From: an uncultured Porphyromonas sp. | Lineage (GTDB): Bacteria; Bacteroidota; Bacteroidia; Bacteroidales; Porphyromonadaceae | DNA length: 39,502 nt | Direction: 5' to 3' | NCBI GenBank assembly: GCA_900539155.1 | Contig: UQBE01000016.1 | Span: 1-39,502, forward strand | Shown: positions 23,986 to 32,319 of the stretch, in pieces | Layout: every line of letters starts with the position of its first letter | Numbering within the stretch: the first letter of the stretch is position 1 | Position numbers and translations under genes: made by a program | Notes under the pieces: model-generated | Told to the model about the DNA's origin: nothing | Databases searched by the model: none | Seen by the model: only the letters and a program-made list of their open reading frames with translations

Positions 23986-24017
23986 GAGCTTAGCATTAAG
24001 GGGTGTAGCACAATCGT

Positions 24018-24692
24018 TTACAGTTCGTTGATTACGTCCATAAAGTCTAGCGTATTAGCCTCTAGACGATTGACGATGCGGTTGATCTGTCCGACCAAGT
24101 AGTTGTAGAGAAAGAGCGTCACGATACCGACGATCAGACCGCCCACAGTCGTGACCAGTGCTTGGTAGATACCGCTCGAGAGGAGCGATACATCGATACC
24201 GCCAGGCGCATTAGCTAGGTCAAAGAACGCCTGCACCATACCGGTCACCGTACCTAGGAAACCAATCATCGGAGCACCCGCAGCGATGGTCGCTAGTAGG
24301 GGTAGTCCACGCTCGAGACGTCCTACCTCGTAGGAGCCTACGTTTTCGATAGCGGGAAGTACCTCAGAGGCGGGCTGGCCGAGACGCTTGAGTCCCTTTT
24401 CGATCATACGGGATTCGGGGGTGTTCTTTTCTTTGCAGAGGGCTATCGCACTATCTTTGCGCCCCATCTGGAGGTAGTCTTTGATGCGTGCGATAAAGGA
24501 GTCGTCAGGACGATTGACCTTGCGCAGCTCGATATACTTAGCTACAAAAACGTAGATAGCAGCGAGCGAGAGGAGCAGAAGGACGATCATAATCCATCCG
24601 CCAGCGCACGCCAGCTCCCATAGAGACATCGTAGCGGGTTCGGTAGTTGTCTGCTCAGCTACTGTGCTGGCAATCTGAAGTATAGGATACAT
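24018..24692 (-). CDS. exbB: ExbB/TolQ/MotA family proton channel protein
   Basis: The 224-residue protein has three membrane segments, near 25-50, 130-155 and 175-205. GLPLLATIAAGAPMIGFLG then TVTGMVQAF is the signature MotA_ExbB motif. It pairs with ExbD to power TonB. It lies 23 bp after pdxJ and 32 bp before exbD. Confidence 0.94.
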   Translation of the reverse strand: MYPILQIASTVAEQTTTEPATMSLWELACAGGWIMIVLLLLSLAAIYVFVAKYIELRKVNRPDDSFIARIKDYLQMGRKDSAIALCKEKNTPESRMIEKGLKRLGQPASEVLPAIENVGSYEVGRLERGLPLLATIAAGAPMIGFLGTVTGMVQAFFDLANAPGGIDVSLLSSGIYQALVTTVGGLIVGIVTLFLYNYLVGQINRIVNRLEANTLDFMDVINEL

Positions 24693-24715
24693 AAGTTATT
24701 CTTGCAAGGGTATGT

Positions 24716-25441
24716 TTATGAGTTAGCGTGAGCTTGTTTGAGATACTGTGCGATGGTCTCCTCGAGGCCTAGGTAAAGGGCATCGCTGATGAGTGCATGT
24801 CCTATGGAGACCTCATCTAGTGGCGTCACATGCTGGACGAAGTAAGCTAAGTTGTCACGACTCAGGTCATGACCCGCATTGACTCCTAGACCGACACGGT
24901 GAGCCACCTGGGCAGCCTCCGCAAAGGGAGCAACGATCATCTTCGGATCGCCACTCTGCGCCATCTGCGACGCGTAAGGCTCCGTGTAGAGTTCCACACG
25001 ATCAGCACCGATCTCTGCGGCAGCCTCTATATGTCGTGGGTCGGTACCGACGAAGAGCGAGACACGTATGCCCGCCTGCTTCAGACGCTCGATGATTGGC
25101 TTGAGCAGGTCACGACAATCATCCACGGCCCAGCCACTGTCGGAGGTGAGCGCGTCAGGCTTGTCCGGTACGAGCGTCACCTGCTCAGGACGTACCGAGC
25201 AGACGAGGTCAAGGAAAGAGTCAGAGGGGTAGCCCTCGATATTGAACTCCGTGGTGACCACCTCTCTGAGGTCTCTCACATCCTGATAAGTGATGTGCCG
25301 CTCGTCAGGCCTTGGGTGTACAGTGATGCCCTCGGCACCAAACTCTTGGCAGCGACGTGCTGCTAGTACTACATTAGGCGTGTCTCCGCCACGTGCGTTG
25401 CGGAGGGTCGCTATCTTGTTGATGTTAACGCTTAGTCTCGT
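24716..25441 (-). CDS. pdxJ: Pyridoxine 5'-phosphate synthase
   Basis: PdxJ closes the pyridoxine ring from deoxyxylulose 5-phosphate and an aminoacetone phosphate, the last step of de novo vitamin B6 synthesis. Seen: LSVNINKIATLRNARGG, ITVHPRPDERHI and GLGVNAGHDL. I start at ATG 25441 (MTRLSVN), as in the family, rather than at 25456, which is very near the predicted transcription start. B6 phosphate made here would serve the PLP enzyme at 28096. It leads the exbB-exbD-tonB unit. Confidence 0.95.
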   Translation of the reverse strand, partial: TRLSVNINKIATLRNARGGDTPNVVLAARRCQEFGAEGITVHPRPDERHITYQDVRDLREVVTTEFNIEGYPSDSFLDLVCSVRPEQVTLVPDKPDALTSDSGWAVDDCRDLLKPIIERLKQAGIRVSLFVGTDPRHIEAAAEIGADRVELYTEPYASQMAQSGDPKMIVAPFAEAAQVAHRVGLGVNAGHDLSRDNLAYFVQHVTPLDEVSIGHALISDALYLGLEETIAQYLKQAHANS

Positions 25442-25474
25442 CATCTGAAAAGTCAATCTACATTTCCGATGCTA

Positions 25475-25482
25475 CAAATATA
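25475..25482 (-). promoter_or_regulatory. -7 promoter box for the pdxJ-exbB-exbD-tonB unit
   Basis: On the minus strand this reads TATATTTG. The distance gives a leader of about 25-30 nt to ATG 25441. Confidence 0.65.
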
Positions 25483-25521
25483 TAGCTTTCTAGCGAAATA
25501 GGGCGCAGAGGACACCTTTCC

Positions 25522-25569
25522 GTACATTCCGCCCGTTCTTGCGAAATTGCATTAGCGGGTAGAATGTAC
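25522..25569. promoter_or_regulatory. Inverted repeat between pdxJ and the AraC-type gene
   Basis: GTACATTCCGCCCG (25522-25535) faces CGGGTAGAATGTAC (25556-25569), 12 of 14 positions paired. It sits between the divergent promoters, about 45 bp upstream of the regulator's -7 box. It could be an operator, perhaps for the AraC-type protein itself. Confidence 0.4.
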
Positions 25570-25612
25570 GCGTACCTTTTTTGTAGTTATAAAGTTTTTT
25601 GTTACCTTTGGT

Positions 25613-25779
25613 TAGGAAACGGTTGTTCTCGTCTCTCTCGCTACACTGTTAATTCTCACGAATTTAGTCTGTGCTGAGCGAACTTGTCAGGGCTACTCGT
25701 GTGGGCGTGTAGCTGGGGCTGAGAGTCTTGTGCCGTCTTCTCTAGAAGCTGTGGGGGGACACCCTAGTGGTGTGCTTCT
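25613..25779 (+). promoter_or_regulatory. Promoter and long structured leader of the AraC-type gene
   Basis: TACCTTTG at 25613-25620 predicts a leader of about 180 nt. Near its end AGAAGC (25744) pairs with GCTTCT (25774) around an inner ACACC/GGTGT stem, 30 nt before the start codon. I recognise no known riboswitch. Confidence 0.45.
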
Positions 25780-25808
25780 GATACACTAAAACTAAACAAA
25801 GACTGCCT

Positions 25809-26690
25809 ATGCCTTTATTTAACCCACCTGAGCATCTCTCTTGCCACCACTATGCGACGCACGCCAATAGTGGGTGGCTTCTCGTCTCTGCCTCTGAGCA
25901 GAGCACCTATCGTGGAGAGACAGAGTACCACGTAATCCTCTTCTGTACGAGTGGCTCCGTGCGCATAGCTGCAGCGGATGAACTGTATAGGCTACAGGAG
26001 GGTGAGATGAAGTTTATCGCTCGCGGCACATCGGTGCGAGCCACCCTGAGTAGTGATGCGGAGTTGCTGGTCGCCTACTTCGACGTTATTGACTTTGTCT
26101 GTGACAAGATTTCACTGCAACAGCTGGAAGAGTTCAAAGAGACGGTGGACTACCTCCCGAAGCCTATGGAGGTACGTGGCGCGATTCACTCATTACTTGC
26201 GACGCTTCGGATATACCTTGGGGATCAAGCGCAGTGCGCCTACCTGCACGAGCTTAAAGTGAAGGAGCTCTTCTGGAATCTGCGTGCCTACTACAGTCGT
26301 GAGGAGCTAGCCTCGTTCATCTGGCCTATACTGGGCGTGTCGAAGTTTCACAATGATGTGATTAACGCATTCTCCTGCAATGCTAAGGTCGCTGACCTGG
26401 CGGAGCGGGTGTTTATGTCTACGTCGACCTTTTACAAGCGCTTTAGGGATGAGTTTGGTATGCCCCCAGAGCAGTGGGTGCGTATCCAGAGTAACAAGCA
26501 GATTCTCTTCTTAGTACAGGACAGCGACCTCTCCATCGGGGAGATAGCGGCTCAGCTGGGCTTCACCTCTCCATCTACATTCTCCCGCTACTGCACGAAC
26601 AACTTCAATCTCTCTCCCACGGCACTTCGCCAGAAGCTTCAGGAAGGTACCTCTGCTGATGAACTCCTCCAGGCGAGCTATGAGGAGTAG
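25809..26690 (+). CDS. AraC family transcriptional regulator
   Basis: The 293-residue protein has an N-terminal cupin-like sensing part (about 20-110) and a C-terminal double helix-turn-helix from about 195. The latter has KVADLAERVFMSTSTFYKRF, then a second helix pair in LSIGEIAAQLGFTSPSTFSR, both hallmarks of AraC/XylS DNA binding. The ligand and targets are unknown. The DUF4339/CD225 gene starts 31 bp downstream and could be co-transcribed. Confidence 0.9.
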   Translation: MPLFNPPEHLSCHHYATHANSGWLLVSASEQSTYRGETEYHVILFCTSGSVRIAAADELYRLQEGEMKFIARGTSVRATLSSDAELLVAYFDVIDFVCDKISLQQLEEFKETVDYLPKPMEVRGAIHSLLATLRIYLGDQAQCAYLHELKVKELFWNLRAYYSREELASFIWPILGVSKFHNDVINAFSCNAKVADLAERVFMSTSTFYKRFRDEFGMPPEQWVRIQSNKQILFLVQDSDLSIGEIAAQLGFTSPSTFSRYCTNNFNLSPTALRQKLQEGTSADELLQASYEE

Positions 26691-26721
26691 CTAGGCTTGT
26701 GATAACAGATTAAAGTATCCG

Positions 26722-27237
26722 ATGTCAGAGTACTACATCATTCGCAATAATAGTCCGGCTGGACCCTTTACGCTAAAGGAGCTGGCTGCGATGGCTATCA
26801 CGCCCGATACGATGGTCTGGGCTGAGGATATAGTTGACTGGAAACCCGCTTATCAGGTGAGCGAGCTGAACTATCTCTTTGCTTCCACGACGGCACAGAC
26901 GCCTCCTCCTTATCAGGAGCCATCTAGTCGGGCGACTGAAGCTCCTCGCTACGACACTGCAGGCCTAGTGGATTGGCCATCGGCTCGTCCTCCTATGCCA
27001 CCGACCTATCTCGTCTGGAGTATCCTTGTGACTATCTTTCTTTCTCGCATCATAGGTATCATTGCGATTGTCTACTCTATACAGGTCTCCTCTTACTACC
27101 ACGCTGGCAACTATGAGGGAGCAGCCTATGCTAGCCGTCAAGCACGCCGGTGGGTTAGAGTCCCGGCGTTCATCTATCTAGGGCTGTTCCTAGCATTTCT
27201 CATTGGAGGACTAATTGGATGGCTCACTAACGGATGA
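26722..27237 (+). CDS. DUF4339 (GYF_2) plus CD225/dispanin-like membrane protein, copy 1
   Basis: Residues 1-55 (YYIIRNNSPAGPFTLKELA, then TMVWAEDIVDWKPA) are a GYF_2/DUF4339 domain, a small fold thought to bind proline-rich peptides. Residues about 90-171 have two membrane segments around SSYYHAGNYEGAAYASRQAR, the CD225/dispanin layout. In bacteria these pairings are common but uncharacterised. The 31-bp gap after the AraC-type gene suggests co-transcription. Confidence 0.85.
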   Translation: MSEYYIIRNNSPAGPFTLKELAAMAITPDTMVWAEDIVDWKPAYQVSELNYLFASTTAQTPPPYQEPSSRATEAPRYDTAGLVDWPSARPPMPPTYLVWSILVTIFLSRIIGIIAIVYSIQVSSYYHAGNYEGAAYASRQARRWVRVPAFIYLGLFLAFLIGGLIGWLTNG

Positions 27238-27306
27238 ATCAATGGGACGAGACAGATAGAGACGCAAACAACTCTTTCAGCTATCTGCTAACAACTTCGA
27301 AAATGC

Positions 27307-27314
27307 TACCTTTG
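27307..27314 (+). promoter_or_regulatory. -7 promoter box for the second DUF4339/CD225 gene
   Basis: TACCTTTG lies 26 bp before the ATG, so the second copy has its own promoter. Confidence 0.55.
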
Positions 27315-27340
27315 TGGTGTAATAACCTAATCAATCTTCG

Positions 27341-27913
27341 ATGAATCAATACTACATCATCCGCAATGAGCAGCAAGCAGGCCCCTATACTCTAGAGGAG
27401 CTTGCCTCGATGGCTATCACACCTGACACGATTGTCTGGACTGAGGGTATGGCCGACTGGGCTCCGGCCCGTGAGGTGAGCGAGCTACAGACGCTCTTTG
27501 CCCCTACCGCACAGACGCCTCCTCACTATAGCGCGCCTACTTACGGCATGCCCACGGCACCACATTACAGCAGTGCACCGCAGTATGATAGTGCCCCTCA
27601 GTATCATAGTAGTGCGCCACAATATAATAGTGCCACACCGCAAGGGGCTCCCGAGCAGCGTCCTCCTATGCCACCTAACTATCTCGCCTGGAGTATAGCC
27701 GTGACGCTCCTCTGCTGTCTCGTCGGCGGAATCGTTGCTATCGTCTACTCTACACAGGTCTCCTCACGCTACCTGATGGGCGACTATGAAGGTGCTGAGG
27801 ATTCTAGCCGTAAGGCGCGCACGTGGATCATCGTCTCTGCTTGTCTTGGCTTCGTCTTTTCGATAGCTTATGCGGTTCTCTTGATTGCTACAGAGGCATT
27901 CACATCTTATTAA
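27341..27913 (+). CDS. DUF4339 (GYF_2) plus CD225/dispanin-like membrane protein, copy 2
   Basis: This 190-residue paralogue has the same GYF_2 start (QYYIIRNEQQAGPYTLEELA) and C-terminal two-segment CD225 part (YLAWSIAVTLL, then SSRYLMGDYEGAEDSSRKAR). The linker is longer and repetitive (APQYDSAPQYHSSAPQYNSA), a proline/tyrosine-rich stretch that the GYF domain of either copy might bind. That binding is inference. It arose by tandem duplication. Confidence 0.85.
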   Translation: MNQYYIIRNEQQAGPYTLEELASMAITPDTIVWTEGMADWAPAREVSELQTLFAPTAQTPPHYSAPTYGMPTAPHYSSAPQYDSAPQYHSSAPQYNSATPQGAPEQRPPMPPNYLAWSIAVTLLCCLVGGIVAIVYSTQVSSRYLMGDYEGAEDSSRKARTWIIVSACLGFVFSIAYAVLLIATEAFTSY

Positions 27914-27950
27914 GTCTCGGGCAGTCAGTCACTGCGTCTGAACAATCTTC

Positions 27951-27986
27951 ATCAGGTCGAGGAGTCGCGAGGCTTCTCGGCCTGAT
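27951..27986 (+). terminator. Terminator-like hairpin after the second DUF4339/CD225 gene
   Basis: ATCAGGTCGAG pairs with CTCGGCCTGAT (with G-U pairs), followed by TTGCTTT. Confidence 0.55.
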
Positions 27987-28008
27987 TTGCTTTAGAGCCT
28001 AAACAGAG

Positions 28009-28081
28009 CGGTCCCCCTACCAGAGCCAGGCGGCTGAGGATAGGGGGACCGATGATGGAGAGCCGTCTCAGGTGGAGACGG
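28009..28081 (-). terminator. Two hairpins after methionine gamma-lyase
   Basis: CCGTCTC/GAGACGG (28063-28081) and a perfect 11-bp stem, CGGTCCCCCTA with TAGGGGGACCG (28009-28051), lie between convergent genes. Neither has a long T run, so termination could be bidirectional or only partial. Confidence 0.5.
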
Positions 28082-28095
28082 GTAGTGCTAGTGGA

Positions 28096-29298
28096 CTATA
28101 GGAGAGCGTCTAGCCCACGCTTGAGGTCTGCGATGATGTCCTCGACATTCTCCAGCCCGATGGAGAGACGTACCATGCCCTCGCCAATGTCTGAAGCAGC
28201 ACGCTCCTCTGGGGTGTAGGGCGAGTGGGTCATGCTAGCGGGGTGCTCGATGAGGGTCTCAGCATCGCCTAGGCTCACGCAGAGTGTGGCGAGGTGGAGC
28301 GTATTCATCAGGGTCCTACCAGCCTCTAGACCGCCCTTGAGCTCGAAAGCTATCATAGCTCCTGGCAGACGCATCTGCTTCTGAGCTAGCTCATACTGGG
28401 GAAAACTCTTGAGCCCTGGGTAAGCAATGGAAGCGACAGCGGGATGCTGCTCGAGGAACTCGGCCACTCGCTGTGCGTTGGCGCAGTGACGCTCCATACG
28501 TATCTCTAGTGTCTTGAGACCACGAGCGATCAGGTATGCCTCAAACGGTCCGAGGACGGAGCCTGTCATGTCTTTGACAGCAAAGAAGCGTACTTGGTCT
28601 ATGTACTCTTTTGAGCCAACTACGAATCCGGCGATGACGTCTCCGTGTCCGTTGAGGTACTTCGTAGCGGAGTGTACTACTACATCCGCTCCCAGCTCGA
28701 GTGGACGCGTGATGAAGGGGGTGCAGTAAGTATTGTCTACCATGAGCACGGTACCTTCCTGACTGTGCGCAATCTTGGCCGCACCTGCGATGTCTGTCAG
28801 GTACATGTTGGGGTTCGCCGGTGTCTCGATGTAGACGAGCTTGGTATTCGGACGCATAGCAGCCTTGATTTCCTCCAGATTGCGTGCATCGACGAAGGTC
28901 ACCTCGACGCCAAAACGAGAGAGCCCGTGCTCCAAGAATGAGTAAGTACAGCCGTAGAGTGTCTTACCGGCAACGATGTGGTCGCCAGCCTGTACTAGAG
29001 GGTAGATGGCAGATGTGATGGCTCCTATACCAGAAGAGGCGCTCACGCACGCTTCGCCTCCCTCGAGTGAGGCGACCTTCTGCTCAGCAGCTGTGCAGGT
29101 GGGGTTGCCTAGACGGGTGTAAATGTAGCCGTCCTCCTCAAGTGCGAAGCGTCTGCCGCCCTGCTCTGCGGAGTCGAATACGAAGGTAGAGGTCTGATAG
29201 ATAGGAGTAGCCAGCGTCCCGTGCTGATTGTGCTCGCTACCAGCGTGGATGGCTCGCGTAGCGAAGCCCATCTGCTGTAGTTCTTTTGGATCGATCAT
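28096..29298 (-). CDS. megL: Methionine gamma-lyase
   Basis: This 400-residue PLP enzyme breaks methionine into methanethiol, ammonia and 2-oxobutyrate. It has MGFATRAIHAG, PIYQTSTFVFDSAEQGG and YTRLGNPT at the start, LYGCTYS with a Cys near 115, and SATKYLNGHGD with the PLP lysine near 212. The Cys in LYGC is a mark of gamma-lyase rather than cystathionine gamma-synthase or beta-lyase. The frame extends upstream to 29400 inside repeat element C, but ATG 29298 (MIDPKEL) is the family start and follows a promoter-like box. Methanethiol production is known for Porphyromonas. Confidence 0.92.
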   Translation of the reverse strand: MIDPKELQQMGFATRAIHAGSEHNQHGTLATPIYQTSTFVFDSAEQGGRRFALEEDGYIYTRLGNPTCTAAEQKVASLEGGEACVSASSGIGAITSAIYPLVQAGDHIVAGKTLYGCTYSFLEHGLSRFGVEVTFVDARNLEEIKAAMRPNTKLVYIETPANPNMYLTDIAGAAKIAHSQEGTVLMVDNTYCTPFITRPLELGADVVVHSATKYLNGHGDVIAGFVVGSKEYIDQVRFFAVKDMTGSVLGPFEAYLIARGLKTLEIRMERHCANAQRVAEFLEQHPAVASIAYPGLKSFPQYELAQKQMRLPGAMIAFELKGGLEAGRTLMNTLHLATLCVSLGDAETLIEHPASMTHSPYTPEERAASDIGEGMVRLSIGLENVEDIIADLKRGLDALL

Positions 29299-29330
29299 AT
29301 GCTTTTGTCTCAAAGATTTTATATGCTCTA

Positions 29331-29338
29331 CGAAGGTA
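29331..29338 (-). promoter_or_regulatory. Near-consensus -7 box for megL
   Basis: On the minus strand this reads TACCTTCG, one base off TAnnTTTG, 32 bp before the ATG. The CCACGTGG element C begins about 40 bp further upstream. Confidence 0.45.
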
Positions 29339-29379
29339 CGAAAAAAAGCGCACGGGGACCCCATTTGCAAGCCGCCCCT

Positions 29380-29625
29380 CCTCCTTTCTCGAATATCCAC
29401 GTGGGAAATCTCAAATCTCCACGTGGATATTTTTTATTTTCCACGTGGGCGTGATTCATTTCCTCCGAAGTTTCATTTGATTCCTCCGAAGAATTTTTTC
29501 TTCCCCACGTGGAAAATAAAAATTCTCCACGTGGAGATTTCGAAATATCCACGTGGAAAACCGTTTTTCCCGACACAGGACCGTATCGATATGTAGTCGG
29601 GTCTAAATTATTGTAACAAGTCAGC
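29380..29625 (+). repeat. CCACGTGG dyad element, copy C
   Basis: Sites start at 29397, 29419, 29441, 29505, 29527 and 29549, with the same 22, 22, 64, 22 and 22 bp pattern. The loop has TTCCTCCGAAG twice. Past TATCGATAT, similarity to copy B continues for about 35 bp, including TTATTGTA. It sits between the divergent megL and receptor genes, taking up the upstream side of both promoters. Confidence 0.9.
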
Positions 29626-29630
29626 CCTGA

Positions 29631-29682
29631 CCCGCCCCTAGCGGGTGGATATCTTATGGGCTAGGGGAGTGGGAAGTTTTTT
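29631..29682 (+). terminator. Hairpin with T6 tract just downstream of element C
   Basis: CCCCTAGC (29635-29642) pairs with GCTAGGGG (29660-29667), and TTTTTT follows at 29677-29682. No plus-strand gene ends here, so the only transcript it could end would come through element C. The rest of the gap up to 29847 shows nothing further that I recognise. Confidence 0.5.
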
Positions 29683-29847
29683 AGGGTTTCTACCCCTTTC
29701 TGCGCGAAGGTGGAGTACCCTCGTCAGAGGGGCGTCTGGGTGTGTGAATAAGGTACGTTTTTCGACCAAGTGAAAGATAGTTTGCAATCTGTCCGCTAAT
29801 TTAGTACAGCCTCGCACTAACAGCCCGTTTCTTCAAAAGGGTTTGCT

Positions 29848-29855
29848 TACATTTG
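29848..29855 (+). promoter_or_regulatory. -7 promoter box for the TonB-dependent receptor
   Basis: TACATTTG lies 26 bp before ATG 29882. It shows that the longer frame from 29843 begins upstream of the transcript and is not the start. Confidence 0.6.
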
Positions 29856-29881
29856 CGCACAACTATCAAATTACAAGCATT

Positions 29882-32233
29882 ATGATCAATTTACGTAAGC
29901 TACTTTTTCTCCCCTTGGTGAGCATGCTCTTCTTGCCACTGATAGGGGCAACTGATGAAACTCCGGTGAGCTCGGACTCGACGATGGTCTACGAGCTGGA
30001 CGAGGTGCGGGTACTGACTAGTCGTCCACTCCTACGTCAGGCGGGACTCCTGATGAGCACACCGGGCGCGATGAGCCTGGTGACGCCGACGATGCTCCGA
30101 GAGTACGATATACAGCACCTGTCAGGCCTGACCGCTGTGGTACCTAATCTCTATATGCCTGACTATGGCTCTCGCCTGACCTCCCCAATCTATATGCGTG
30201 GTATCGGGACTCGTAGCGGGGGACAGTCGACAGCTTTCTTTATAGATGGGGTGCCGGTACTCAATAATTCAATCAATCGCTACCTGCTCGGCATAGAGTC
30301 TATCGAGGTGATGAGCGGTGCTCACAGTAATATCTACGGGCGCAATGCTATGGCTGGGACAATCCTGCTGACCTCTCGCTCACCCATTGACGATCCAGCG
30401 CTAGATGTGCGCGCTAGGATGGGCAACCATGGTATCATAGAGGGGAGTGCTCGACTGGCACACGCTTTCAACTCTAAGGTCGGTGCCGCCCTGGGGGGCT
30501 ATTACAATAGAAATAATGGTTTCTATACGAATGCTTTCGATGGCCGCCCCGCTGATGCTGAGGAGGCGTATGGGGCTAACCTTAACTTCGAGTGGCGACC
30601 CGATGCTTCGCAGAGGTTGCGCCTAGCAGGTGTATGGGATGGAGTACGGCAGGGTGCTTTCCCCTATGCTATGATTCACCCGAAGAGTGGCGAGACGATG
30701 CCTATCAACTACAACGCGCCTGGTGCCTATGACCGCACCATCGGTGAGGCACGCCTTGCTTATGGCAAGAGCTGGAACGAGATACAGCTCGACCTGACAG
30801 CTAGCTATCAAGCGCTCAGAGACAACATGATGATGGATCAGGACTACACGCCTCGAGATATCTTTACGATCAATCAAAAGCAACGTCAAGATGCTGTCAC
30901 CGCCGACCTCATCCTGCGCAATAAGGAGCAGATGACCTACAACTGGACGCTGGGGCTGAATGGTATCTACCAGATGAATCATATGGAGGTGCCCGTAGCT
31001 ATACGTCCCGAGGGACTGATGGCTATGATACAGCCAGGGCTAAATAAGGCAAACAAGAATGACAGGGTGCCTGTACTCCTGACGGTCGATGCCTCTAAGG
31101 AGCGGGTCAACCACAATCTCTTTGACAAGCGTAGCTACGGTGTCGCACTCTATCACGAGAGTAATCTGCACGAGCCGTTTGGCTGGACGGGCTTCGACCT
31201 TAATCTGGGCGTACGCCTTGATGCGGAGCGTCAGTCGATGGACTTCGATAGCGACTTTAGCCTAGGGCTAGACGTGGCTCCTAAGAAAAAGCCCGAGGCG
31301 AAGCAGCACTTTGATGTGACTAGTCGCCTGAAGGGTGAGGGAGGCTATCAGGACTTCTTCCAGATCCTACCGAAGCTCTCACTGAGTTATCGCCCCACGG
31401 GTAGCAGCTACCTCTTTGTCGCAGCCTCTAAGAGCTACAAGACAGGTGGTTACAATGAGCAGATGATGACTGAGGTGCTGATGCAACAGGCTCAGCGCGA
31501 GATGATGGCGCTGGTGATGTCTCAAGGTAAGCAGCAGCCTCAGGTACAGACGGGCGACGCTAACCTAGCAGCCTTCAAGCCGGAGCATGCCTACAATCTA
31601 GAGCTGGGCGGACGTCTCCTGACGCTACAAGATAGGCTCTTCGTGTCGGCTACGCTCTTCGGCTCGTGGATACGAGACCTACAGGTAGCTCGCTTCGTCA
31701 CGACGGGTACGGGTCGTACGACGGTCAATGCGGGTAAGGCGCTCTCACTCGGTGCTGAGACGAGTATCAAGGCACGTCTATGGCGCTCGCTAACAATCTC
31801 AGCACAGTATGGCTATACGCATGCTACTTTCCAGGATTATCTGACGAGTCGTGCTAATCCTCAGGGAGGCGCACCGATAGAGGTGAACTATGAGGGTAAC
31901 TACATTCCCTACGTCCCAGCGCATACCTACGCAACTATGCTCCAGCTGAATGAGCCTATCCAGACTTCCTGGCTCAAGGGCGTACTCGCCTCTGTGGAGC
32001 TTCGTGGCAATGGTCCCATATATTGGGACTCGGAGAATAAGCATCGCCAAGATCCCTACATGACACTTGGTGCTCGCCTTGGGGTACGCTTCCCCTATGT
32101 GACGGTAACGCTTTGGGGTCGTAACCTGACGGATACGCGCTATGCGACCTTCTACTTCCAGTCGTTTGGCAATTCCTTCCTCCAGCAGGCTCAGCCACGA
32201 ACCTTTGGTGCTGACCTCTCTTTCCACTTCTAG
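29882..32233 (+). CDS. TonB-dependent outer-membrane receptor
   Basis: The 783-residue protein has a signal peptide (LFLPLVSMLFLPLIGA), a plug domain (about 50-165, with YMRGIGTRSGGQSTAFFIDG and GRNAMAGTILL) and a 22-strand-type barrel ending in FGADLSFHF. YSGN-like segments and GRNLTDTRYATF near the end are typical. It lacks an N-terminal carboxypeptidase-like domain and a SusD partner, so it is not a classical SusC. The substrate, a siderophore, haem, metal or vitamin, cannot be told. It depends on TonB/ExbB/ExbD, encoded at 22755-24692. Confidence 0.93.
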   Translation: MINLRKLLFLPLVSMLFLPLIGATDETPVSSDSTMVYELDEVRVLTSRPLLRQAGLLMSTPGAMSLVTPTMLREYDIQHLSGLTAVVPNLYMPDYGSRLTSPIYMRGIGTRSGGQSTAFFIDGVPVLNNSINRYLLGIESIEVMSGAHSNIYGRNAMAGTILLTSRSPIDDPALDVRARMGNHGIIEGSARLAHAFNSKVGAALGGYYNRNNGFYTNAFDGRPADAEEAYGANLNFEWRPDASQRLRLAGVWDGVRQGAFPYAMIHPKSGETMPINYNAPGAYDRTIGEARLAYGKSWNEIQLDLTASYQALRDNMMMDQDYTPRDIFTINQKQRQDAVTADLILRNKEQMTYNWTLGLNGIYQMNHMEVPVAIRPEGLMAMIQPGLNKANKNDRVPVLLTVDASKERVNHNLFDKRSYGVALYHESNLHEPFGWTGFDLNLGVRLDAERQSMDFDSDFSLGLDVAPKKKPEAKQHFDVTSRLKGEGGYQDFFQILPKLSLSYRPTGSSYLFVAASKSYKTGGYNEQMMTEVLMQQAQREMMALVMSQGKQQPQVQTGDANLAAFKPEHAYNLELGGRLLTLQDRLFVSATLFGSWIRDLQVARFVTTGTGRTTVNAGKALSLGAETSIKARLWRSLTISAQYGYTHATFQDYLTSRANPQGGAPIEVNYEGNYIPYVPAHTYATMLQLNEPIQTSWLKGVLASVELRGNGPIYWDSENKHRQDPYMTLGARLGVRFPYVTVTLWGRNLTDTRYATFYFQSFGNSFLQQAQPRTFGADLSFHF

Positions 32234-32262
32234 AGAGGCCTTCGGTTAGTCCATTTCGCAAA

Positions 32263-32302
32263 AATAGCCACCCACTCATCATAGAGAGGGTGGCTATTAT
32301 TA
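32263..32302 (+). terminator. Terminator after the receptor gene
   Basis: AATAGCCACCC (32263-32273) pairs perfectly with GGGTGGCTATT (32288-32298), followed by an A/T-rich ATTATATG tract. It lies between convergent genes and may serve both. Confidence 0.8.
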
Positions 32303-32319
32303 TATGTATAGGGGGCTTG

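Noticed and set aside
29299..29400. Longer N-terminus of methionine gamma-lyase
   Set aside because: The extra residues are encoded by repeat element C and the promoter region; MIDPKEL at 29298 fits the family start.
29328..29576. Protein-coding gene of about 80 residues through element C, also in copies A and B
   Set aside because: The frame stays open on both strands because of the palindromic sequence; differences between copies mostly change amino acids, and the ends differ with the flank.
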